Below, one piece after another: positions 1 through 7,246 of a stretch of 64,000 nucleotides of DNA. Each line of letters begins with the position of its first letter. The first letter of the stretch is position 1. The stretch is from assembly GCA_946186915.1 (NCBI GenBank), contig CAMHOY010000004.1, positions 93,000-156,999 on the forward strand. Direction: 5' to 3'. The notes beneath the pieces were generated by a model. That model was given only the letters and a program-made list of their open reading frames with translations. It did no database searches and had not been told where the DNA came from. This stretch comes from an uncultured Bacteroidales bacterium (GTDB taxonomy: Bacteria; Bacteroidota; Bacteroidia; Bacteroidales; Paludibacteraceae). A program made the position numbers and the translations under genes.

Positions 1-812
1 TTGGCTGCCGTCTGGGAAGTGCCTACTTTAGACGGTCGCAAGGGTTCTATTATCTCCGAGGAAGGATGCTCCTTGCGCCATTCGTTCATCTTCAGATGTT
101 GCGCTACGGCAGGCATATCGGATGTCAGCGGACAATCGCTCCATGGCTTCTTGCCGGAGAGCATAGCAAAGAGAACCGCACCGATGGAGAAGATATCCGT
201 CATACCGGTGACCTTTTGCTTGCCCAACAGGTCGGAATGAGTGTAGAACGGGTTGAGCTTCTCAACCTGCTTGACGGAAGGGAGACGAAGTGCTCCGTTG
301 ACGTTATACTCGATGGTATGCTCCAAATCAAACAGTCTGGCGGTGAGTTTGCCATCCTCGTCGGACTCAAGGAGGATGTTTTGGGGCGTGATGTCAAGGT
401 GGCACAACTGATGGTCGTTCATATGCTGCACGGCATTGATAAGTCCGAGCGTGATATCCATTGCCTCCCGCGGGGACAAGGGACCTTTCTCGTCGATATA
501 TTGCGAGAGCAGTTTGCCTCGGGAGAGCGGAAAGACCATATACGTGATGTCGTAAGAGGTTTTTCTAATGCGGCTGAAAGACGTCATGTGCATGAGGTTT
601 GCACATGTACCCAGTTTGCGGTAAGCCCATACTTCTTTCGGCTCCTGGCTATGCAGCAGTTCTTTCGGCGTAGCCTTCATATCATAGAGCTTCATGAAGA
701 ACTGGTTGTTCTTCTCGTCTGCTACGCAGTAAGTCTGTGTGTATGCCTTAGCGGTGATGAGGTACAGCACGCTGTAGTCACCGATGTGTGATCCTTGTGT
801 AAATTCTATCAT
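1..812 (-). CDS. Ser/Thr protein kinase (Hanks-type), C-terminus cut by window edge
   Basis: Minus-strand translation from the ATG at 812: MIEFTQGSHIGDYSVLYLITAKAYTQTYCVADEKNNQFFMKLYD... with catalytic loop HLDITPQNILL and LFDLEHT in the DFG position. Not in the ORF track because it has no stop inside the window. Confidence 0.85.
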   Translation of the reverse strand, partial: MIEFTQGSHIGDYSVLYLITAKAYTQTYCVADEKNNQFFMKLYDMKATPKELLHSQEPKEVWAYRKLGTCANLMHMTSFSRIRKTSYDITYMVFPLSRGKLLSQYIDEKGPLSPREAMDITLGLINAVQHMNDHQLCHLDITPQNILLESDEDGKLTARLFDLEHTIEYNVNGALRLPSVKQVEKLNPFYTHSDLLGKQKVTGMTDIFSIGAVLFAMLSGKKPWSDCPLTSDMPAVAQHLKMNEWRKEHPSSEIIEPLRPSKVGTSQTAA

Positions 813-829
813 AAAGTATTATTGCTTTT

Positions 830-1351
830 TTATTCTTCGCCGCATATTTTGCGCCATTCAAATTCGCGGATATAACTGTCGAGGATGGCTTGGCAGGCGC
901 GGTAGATATCGTGGTAAGCCGTCTCGAAATTACGGGTGTACCACGGGTCGGAGACATCGCGCTGCTCGTCTGCCCACTGCATCATCAGTGACTCTTTCTC
1001 GCCCGGATCGTAATAGTCCATGACATCGTCATAATTGACATGTCCGATAGAGGGGAGATAGGTCAGATTATTGTAATCGGCACAGATAATCTTGTCGTAA
1101 TAATCATATTCCTCCCGCGTCATCTCGTGTGCCTTGTGCGGTCCGTAGGGGATACCATATTCGCGCAGTTTGAGTTTGGCAGGCGGGTAGATGTCATTGC
1201 CTTGTTCTTCGTCCGAGACACCGGCGGATGCGATCTCAAAACGGTCTTCCAGTCCGGCTTTGCGCACGAGGTGCTTGAAGATATACTCCGCCATCGGCGA
1301 ACGGCATATGTTACCGTGGCAGACAAATAATATGCGTTCCTTGCGTTTCAT
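830..1351 (-). CDS. low-molecular-weight protein tyrosine phosphatase
   Basis: N-terminal ILFVCHGNICRSPMAEYIF (CX5R[ST] P-loop) and DPWY-type C-terminal acid loop. Confidence 0.95.
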   Translation of the reverse strand: MKRKERILFVCHGNICRSPMAEYIFKHLVRKAGLEDRFEIASAGVSDEEQGNDIYPPAKLKLREYGIPYGPHKAHEMTREEYDYYDKIICADYNNLTYLPSIGHVNYDDVMDYYDPGEKESLMMQWADEQRDVSDPWYTRNFETAYHDIYRACQAILDSYIREFEWRKICGEE

Positions 1352-4300
1352 CTATGCGCCAAAACCGATACGGTGGTTGTTGAGTTTTTTCCATTTGATG
1401 GACTGCACGTCCTCTTTGGTGATCACGGGCTGCGGCGAAGAGCTCTGTCTTAGTTCCGCCGCGGAGGTGACAGCGATATAGATATGCTTGATAGTGCGGG
1501 CGTTGGCAAAACCGCTGCTGCGGTTATCGCACAGCGTCCGGATATGCCGGTCGAGTTCCGCGAGTGCCTCTTCGGTGATGCTGTAACCGCGTTTGTCGAG
1601 CCGCTGACACAAGATGGCTATCAGTTCCTCGGCGATATAATCTTCGAAATGAATGGTGGAAGTGCTGATAGGCACATCTATCGGCGAGGTCTGTAGCCGG
1701 TTGTCATCCACGGCGATGACGAACGCATACGAACCGGGCATCTCGGCCGTGAGCGATGTCAGTTTGCAACGGAACCACTGGACGTCGATATGACTGTTGG
1801 CAATATCGTCCAGATCGATGAAGAGAAGTCCTTGTCCCGACTGTTTCATAGTCTCGCGCAGGAGTTGGTCGATGTCGTAAGAGGTCCATGTGTTTGACGG
1901 TGTCTGCGGCATCCGCAGTTGCGTCATCTTGTCGGACGAGATGAGATGGCAGGCATGGAGCAGTTGCGCCAGAAGGCGTGCAACGGAACTCTTGCCGGTA
2001 CCTGTCGAGCCGGTGAAAGTCCATTGGAGAGGAATGGTGTCGCTCAGGTCTTCGCCGTTCGCCTGTTTGTTGCGTGCGAGGATGACGAGGTTATGCAGCG
2101 TGCGCTTCACCTCTTCGCGTCCCACCATCTCATCCAGCTGCTTGAGGATGCGGTTTACCTCCGCTTCATCGATGGTCATGTCGGCGTCCTGAACAGATGT
2201 CGGTATATCGGATGCTTCAATCAGCGACAGCTGCTGCGGCGTGGAAGCGACGGTAGCGGGCGAGAGAATACGGCGGCTCATGTTCGGAATGATACGCGAA
2301 GAGATAAGGCGCGTGATGAAACGCGCATTGCCGAAACGCTCTTTGTTACGTCCTTTGCCGCGCTCCATCTCGCGATGGATAAGGGTCTTGAGGCGCTTGA
2401 CGGCGTCCTCGGAGAACGTATAGCCGCTTTGTGCGGCCGTGCGGAGCGCGATCTCTAATAGTTCGTCCTCCGTATAATCCTCGAAATGGAAGGTATAGGG
2501 GAAACGCGACGAGAGCCCTTTGTTGGCCTGCAGCATCTTCTCCATCTCTTCGGGATAGCCGGCGAGGATGATGATCATGTCTGTCTGCTCTTTGCCTAAC
2601 TCTTCCAACAGGCAGTCCAGCACTTTCGGTCCGAAATCTTTCTTGTCATCCGGGTCTCCGACCAGCGTATAGGCTTCGTCAATCAGCAGGATATTGCCAT
2701 GCGCTTGCTGCAGTACCTGGCGGGTGTTGGCTTCGGTATCGCCGATATATTGTCCGACCAATTTCTTACGATCCACGGAGATCACCTTGCCGGTTTTCAG
2801 GATGCCGATGGACGCGTAGATCTCGCCCAAGAGGCTGGCGACGGTTGTCTTACCCGTACCCGGGTTGCCGGTGAAAATCATGTGGAGCGGCGGCATGGTG
2901 GCTTTTAAGCCGTTCTTCTGCCGTAACTGGGTGAAACGCACCAAGTTGAGATGGGACTCTATGTTATATTTCAGTTTGTTCAACCCGACGAGATTATTGA
3001 GTTTTTTCAGCGAGAGGTCGTACTGCCCGATCTTCGGCTGCGGCACGTCTTCTTCCCGCAACTCGCTCAGTGTTTTTGTATCCTGGAACAACTCCTGCGA
3101 AGCATTGATGACACGCATGGACATATTCATGATCATCTCGTCGATGAGCACATCGACATCTGTGGTCGTAGCGTTGGGGAGCGAAGAGAGATAAGAGGTC
3201 ATGTTGTTTCTCGCGCCGGGCGTGATGACGAATCCGCGCCTTTTGCAATCCCTCTCGGCGATCGCCATCATCTGCTCTATGTCCAGCGTCGGCAGTTTGT
3301 ATATCTGTCCGATACAGGACCGAAGGTCGGCGATGGAGAGCAGCATGGTGATGCGTTCAGGAGTATCGACCAAGATGACGGCGGTGTCGTTACTCTTTTC
3401 GCGCAGTCTGTTAGCCAGTGCCTCGACGACATAGTATTTGTTCACGCGCGAGTCAAAAGCAATCATAGAAGCGGCGTTCTCCACGTACAACATGCCTCCC
3501 GAGGCAAGCGAGAAATCGCTGTCCATAGAAGAGGTGTCCTCGTTGAGTCCTAACCAATGCCGCCCATCGACGATGTTCAGAAAACCGTCTTCCGGGATCA
3601 ACTTGTTCTGCGTATAGAAATCGAACAGCACTTGCGCGAAGGAGGTTTTTCCGGACCCTTTGTCACCCATCACGGCTGCATGCAGGTTAATCGGTGCCGG
3701 CTGGAGATTCATCGCCAGACGATTGTCGTTGAACATCTTCTGCTTGGCGAGCATGCTCATCTGCCGAAAGATACTGTCCATGCCCACCATATCCGACTCC
3801 ACTTGGAGCGTGTAGCTTTTGGAGGGCACGATATTGATATACTGAATATAAGGAGGACCGATATAGACACCCTTGCTCTTACGCAACCGAAAAGCTACGT
3901 AATACCGTCCGCATTCCATGGACTTGCGGTCTTTGCGCAGGATATGCAGGGTGCAGAACGTGCCGTTATGCGAATGCGTTATGCGAAAGGGGATTTCGTG
4001 CTCAAAATAATGCAACCTCCGGATGTCTCCCATGGCATCGCGGAAGAAGACAGATAACTCGAGGTTACAAGAGATCTCTTTTTTCTTGCCTTCAAACATA
4101 AGGATCCATAAGATCTCTTTGCCCTTTCCCTGTGGGTAAGAAGCCATTTCGCGTACATCATTATCTTCGGCTGTCGGCCGGCAGTATTTGAGTCCGGTAG
4201 CGCAAGAGATATCTTCACCTTCTATGTCGAAAGAAGGGCCGCCCCATTCCATCTTCTGCTCGAACTCAATCTTACTGATGGCTTGCAGGATCTGCTCATC

Positions 4301-4444
4301 GTCCTTCGGCTCATACATAAGAGCGTCCGTGTCCATGTCGGCATCATGCATCAAAGGATGCTCGGCAAGGCCTAATTCCAATTCAATGCTTTCTTCGTCT
4401 TTCTTCAGCGTGATGAACTTACTATAAAAGAGATGTTTTGCCAT
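1352..4444 (-). CDS. AAA+ ATPase with three P-loop modules, CbxX/CfqX-like
   Basis: Walker A GDKGSGKTS, GNPGTGKTT and GSTGTGKSS; central Walker B ILLIDEAYTL; SRFPYTFHF. Start placed at MAKHLFYSK (4444), downstream of a TATCTTTG promoter, rather than the ORF-track start at 4645. Confidence 0.85.
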   Translation of the reverse strand: MAKHLFYSKFITLKKDEESIELELGLAEHPLMHDADMDTDALMYEPKDDEQILQAISKIEFEQKMEWGGPSFDIEGEDISCATGLKYCRPTAEDNDVREMASYPQGKGKEILWILMFEGKKKEISCNLELSVFFRDAMGDIRRLHYFEHEIPFRITHSHNGTFCTLHILRKDRKSMECGRYYVAFRLRKSKGVYIGPPYIQYINIVPSKSYTLQVESDMVGMDSIFRQMSMLAKQKMFNDNRLAMNLQPAPINLHAAVMGDKGSGKTSFAQVLFDFYTQNKLIPEDGFLNIVDGRHWLGLNEDTSSMDSDFSLASGGMLYVENAASMIAFDSRVNKYYVVEALANRLREKSNDTAVILVDTPERITMLLSIADLRSCIGQIYKLPTLDIEQMMAIAERDCKRRGFVITPGARNNMTSYLSSLPNATTTDVDVLIDEMIMNMSMRVINASQELFQDTKTLSELREEDVPQPKIGQYDLSLKKLNNLVGLNKLKYNIESHLNLVRFTQLRQKNGLKATMPPLHMIFTGNPGTGKTTVASLLGEIYASIGILKTGKVISVDRKKLVGQYIGDTEANTRQVLQQAHGNILLIDEAYTLVGDPDDKKDFGPKVLDCLLEELGKEQTDMIIILAGYPEEMEKMLQANKGLSSRFPYTFHFEDYTEDELLEIALRTAAQSGYTFSEDAVKRLKTLIHREMERGKGRNKERFGNARFITRLISSRIIPNMSRRILSPATVASTPQQLSLIEASDIPTSVQDADMTIDEAEVNRILKQLDEMVGREEVKRTLHNLVILARNKQANGEDLSDTIPLQWTFTGSTGTGKSSVARLLAQLLHACHLISSDKMTQLRMPQTPSNTWTSYDIDQLLRETMKQSGQGLLFIDLDDIANSHIDVQWFRCKLTSLTAEMPGSYAFVIAVDDNRLQTSPIDVPISTSTIHFEDYIAEELIAILCQRLDKRGYSITEEALAELDRHIRTLCDNRSSGFANARTIKHIYIAVTSAAELRQSSSPQPVITKEDVQSIKWKKLNNHRIGFGA

Positions 4445-4471
4445 AGTATTATTGCACATAGAATAAGCGGG

Positions 4472-4504
4472 TGCAAAGATACGACAATTTTGCGAAATAC
4501 GCAA
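4472..4504 (-). promoter_or_regulatory. Bacteroidetes-type promoter for the AAA/PTP/kinase gene row
   Basis: Reverse complement CTTGCGTATTTCGCAAAATTGTCGTATCTTTGCAC: TTG at -33 and TAtcTTTG at -7. Confidence 0.65.
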
Positions 4505-4520
4505 GAAAAATGCAAAAAAT

Positions 4521-4552
4521 TTGCATATGTGCAATTTTTGTAGTAATTTTGC
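4521..4552 (+). promoter_or_regulatory. Bacteroidetes-type promoter for lipoprotein gene, divergent to the previous one
   Basis: TTGCATATGTGCAATTTTTGTAGTAATTTTGC, TAatTTTG about 10 bp before the ATG. Confidence 0.65.
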
Positions 4553-4559
4553 GTCCTGT

Positions 4560-5051
4560 ATGAGAAAAACATTTTTATTTTTGTGTGTCTTCGCGATGAT
4601 GGCGTGCAATAAGCCGTCGCGGGTGGAGCAGTACAAAGCCGACAAACATAAATCGGACAGTATTCATTTAGTGGAGCAGACAACGAGTCTGGCGTACTAT
4701 CAGGCGCAACTGGAGCAGTTGATGCCGGTGGCGGACAGTCTGTTGCCGTTCTTCGCGTATGAGAAGAACGAGAAATACCAGGACCATGGGTACTACGTGG
4801 TGAAAGGGGGAAGTTTGCGCATCTTGGTACGGGATGACGGACGGGATTTGTTAGTGTATAAAGAGGGGAAGCGACAAGCCTATCCAGACCATTCCCTAAA
4901 GGGAAGGGACAGAGAAATGGTAGAGCGGGCGGAGCATCTGCAGGTTACTATTCGCGACATCAAGGAATGCGAGAAACGTATCGCCCGTACCTCCCTTGAG
5001 AAGCAAAAATACGAGAAAAGGCTGCAAAATCAATTGAAAATTGAAAATTGA
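4560..5051 (+). CDS. putative lipoprotein
   Basis: MRKTFLFLCVFAMMAC|NK lipobox; ATG at 4560 follows the promoter (ORF-track start at 4521 lies inside it). Confidence 0.75.
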   Translation: MRKTFLFLCVFAMMACNKPSRVEQYKADKHKSDSIHLVEQTTSLAYYQAQLEQLMPVADSLLPFFAYEKNEKYQDHGYYVVKGGSLRILVRDDGRDLLVYKEGKRQAYPDHSLKGRDREMVERAEHLQVTIRDIKECEKRIARTSLEKQKYEKRLQNQLKIEN

Positions 5052-5061
5052 AAATTCAAAA
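5034..5061. repeat. heptad array (TTGAAAA)3 TTCAAAA
   Basis: Exact 7-bp period; contains the lipoprotein stop codon. Confidence 0.9.
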
Positions 5062-5062
5062 T

Positions 5063-5094
5063 TTGCATATATCAAAAAATTGTTGTATCTTTGC
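5063..5094 (+). promoter_or_regulatory. Bacteroidetes-type promoter
   Basis: TTGCATATATCAAAAAATTGTTGTATCTTTGC. Confidence 0.7.
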
Positions 5095-5117
5095 ACGCTT
5101 GATTGATAACAAAGCTT

Positions 5118-5549
5118 ATGTCAGAAAGTAAATACGAGAGTAAAATCACCTCCGCTCCCTGTTCGGCAGCACAGATATATCGTGTGTTGAGTAACATGGA
5201 GAATCTGGAGCGTGTACGGGAGTTTATCCCGCAGGACAAAGTGCAGGAGATGGAGGTCAGTGCCGATCGCGTGCGCCTGAAAGTGGACGGATTGGCTCAG
5301 AAAATCACCATCGCCATCGTGGACCGCATCGAGAACGATACGGTGAAGTTCGGCGCAGAAGGGATACCGATGGATGCGAACTTCTGGATTCAGTTGAAAG
5401 AAGTGAGTCCGGTGGACACACGTATCAAGTTGACTGTGAAGGCGGATATCCCGTTTATGTTCAAGATGATGGTGGACAAGAAGTTGCAACAGGGCTTGGA
5501 CCAAGCGGCAGAGATGCTTGCGCAGTTCCCGTATAGTCAGTGGAACTGA
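5118..5549 (+). CDS. SRPBCC/START-like small protein
   Basis: 144-aa ORF with SRPBCC-like pattern (start MSESKYESKITS). Confidence 0.6.
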   Translation: MSESKYESKITSAPCSAAQIYRVLSNMENLERVREFIPQDKVQEMEVSADRVRLKVDGLAQKITIAIVDRIENDTVKFGAEGIPMDANFWIQLKEVSPVDTRIKLTVKADIPFMFKMMVDKKLQQGLDQAAEMLAQFPYSQWN

Positions 5550-5586
5550 CGTGTAGGAGGTTTATAAGAGTTTAGAAGGTTTAGAT

Positions 5587-6288
5587 ATGAAAAGACCCAG
5601 AATACACAAAGAAGGCCGCGGATTGATCTGCGGAACAGTTCTTCTTCTGTTTATCATCAATGTGCCCATCTATCTGTATGTGCAGCCGCATTGGATAGTC
5701 GGCGTCACGCTCATTCTGACAGCCATGCTGTTGGTGTTTGTCACCTATTTCTTCCGCAACCCTGTGCGTGTGCTGGAGATAGATGACCCTAATTTTATTA
5801 TCGCGCCCGCGGACGGCCGCGTGGTGGTAGTGGAGCCGACGGAAGAGAATGAGTTCTTCCACGAGCCGAAACTGCAGGTGTCGATCTTCATGTCGCCTTT
5901 CAACGTGCATGCCAACTGGTATCCGATAGAGGGAACGGTGCTGGTAAGCGAGCATCAGAAAGGTCATCATAAAGGAGCGTGGTTACCGAAATCGAGCACG
6001 GAGAACGAGCGCTCACTCGTGGTCATCGAGACGCCAAACAAAGTGCAGATAGCCGTTCGTCAGATAGCCGGAGCGATGGCACGCCGTATCGTGACGTATG
6101 CCAAGCCCGGTCATCAGGCACACCGTAACACCCATCTCGGTTTTATCAAGTTAGGTTCCCGCGTGGACATGTACCTGCCGCTGAATACGGAGATGTTCGT
6201 GACGGTAGGCGAGCATGTACGCGGCAATGAGACGGTCATCGGACGCCTTCAGGATGACCCGGAGATCAATACGAATGAGGAAGTGTAA
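5587..6288 (+). CDS. psd: phosphatidylserine decarboxylase proenzyme
   Basis: FMSPFNVHANWYP and LGSRVDMYLP; contains the GS processing site. Confidence 0.93.
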   Translation: MKRPRIHKEGRGLICGTVLLLFIINVPIYLYVQPHWIVGVTLILTAMLLVFVTYFFRNPVRVLEIDDPNFIIAPADGRVVVVEPTEENEFFHEPKLQVSIFMSPFNVHANWYPIEGTVLVSEHQKGHHKGAWLPKSSTENERSLVVIETPNKVQIAVRQIAGAMARRIVTYAKPGHQAHRNTHLGFIKLGSRVDMYLPLNTEMFVTVGEHVRGNETVIGRLQDDPEINTNEEV

Positions 6289-6289
6289 G

Positions 6290-6328
6290 GTTGAAAGTTT
6301 AAAGTTTAAAGTTGAAAGAAAGTTTAAC
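6290..6328. repeat. heptad array GTTGAAA GTTTAAA GTTTAAA GTTGAAA (+GAAA) GTTTAAC
   Basis: Exact 7-bp period in the psd-deoC junction. Confidence 0.9.
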
Positions 6329-6346
6329 CCTTTAAATACCAAATGT

Positions 6347-7225
6347 ATGAATTTTGAAGAATTATTTGCGCAGTATCCCTGCCCATTTACAGACGAGCAA
6401 GTAAAAGCTCAAGTGGCTGACATCGAAGCAAAACATTTTGCGGAGAATAATAACGTAGAGGTTTGGAAAGAGTGTCTGCATCAGATTGACTATACCACGC
6501 TGAGTGCGGACGACACCATCGCCAAAGTGGAGAAGATGGCCAACGCTGTGAACACCTTCGAGGAGAAATTCCCGGGTATCCCCAACGTAGCCGCAATCTG
6601 TGTGTATCCCGCTATGGCGGAGTATGTGCGCAAGGCGCTCAAGGATCCGAAGTTCAATATCGCTTGCGTGAGCGGTGGTTTCCCTGCTTCGCAGACTTTC
6701 CTGGAGGTCAAAGTGGCAGAGACCGCAATGGCCCTCAAAGCGGGCGCAACGGAGATAGACATCGTATTGAGCGTCGGTAAGTTCCTGGAGGGTAACTATC
6801 AGGAGTGCTTCGACGAGATCAGCGAGCTCAAAGCCGTTTGCGGTGACAAACACCTCAAAGTGATCCTCGAGACCGGTCTGCTCAAGAGTGCAGAGAATAT
6901 CTGGAAAGCCTCCATCCTCTCGATGGCTGCAGGTTGCGACTTCATCAAGACTTCTACCGGTAAGATCGCTGTGAATGCTACTCCGGAGGCTACGTTCGTG
7001 ATGTGCCACGCCATCAAGGCATGGAAAGAGAAAGCAGGCATCAAGATGGGTTACAAGCCTGCAGGTGGTGTATCGACCACCGATGAGGCCGTACAGCATT
7101 TCACTCTTGTGAAAGAGATCCTCGGTGAAGAATGGCTCAACAACGAGTGGTTCCGCTTCGGTGCTTCCCGCCTCGCTAATAACCTCCTTTCCTCTATCGT
7201 AGGTAAAGAAACAAAACATTTCTAA
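6347..7225 (+). CDS. deoC: deoxyribose-phosphate aldolase
   Basis: EIDIVLSVGKFLEG, KVILETGLL, DFIKTSTG; start MNFEELFAQYPCPFT. Confidence 0.93.
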   Translation: MNFEELFAQYPCPFTDEQVKAQVADIEAKHFAENNNVEVWKECLHQIDYTTLSADDTIAKVEKMANAVNTFEEKFPGIPNVAAICVYPAMAEYVRKALKDPKFNIACVSGGFPASQTFLEVKVAETAMALKAGATEIDIVLSVGKFLEGNYQECFDEISELKAVCGDKHLKVILETGLLKSAENIWKASILSMAAGCDFIKTSTGKIAVNATPEATFVMCHAIKAWKEKAGIKMGYKPAGGVSTTDEAVQHFTLVKEILGEEWLNNEWFRFGASRLANNLLSSIVGKETKHF

Positions 7226-7246
7226 ATGTAATAATCGTTCTTTCGC

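Noticed and set aside
66-791. 241-aa plus-strand ORF
   Set aside because: Antisense shadow of the protein kinase gene; no recognisable motifs.
1352-4645. ORF-track start of the AAA+ gene at 4645
   Set aside because: The extra 67 codons run back through both divergent promoters and the lipoprotein gene; MAKHLFYSK at 4444 fits better.
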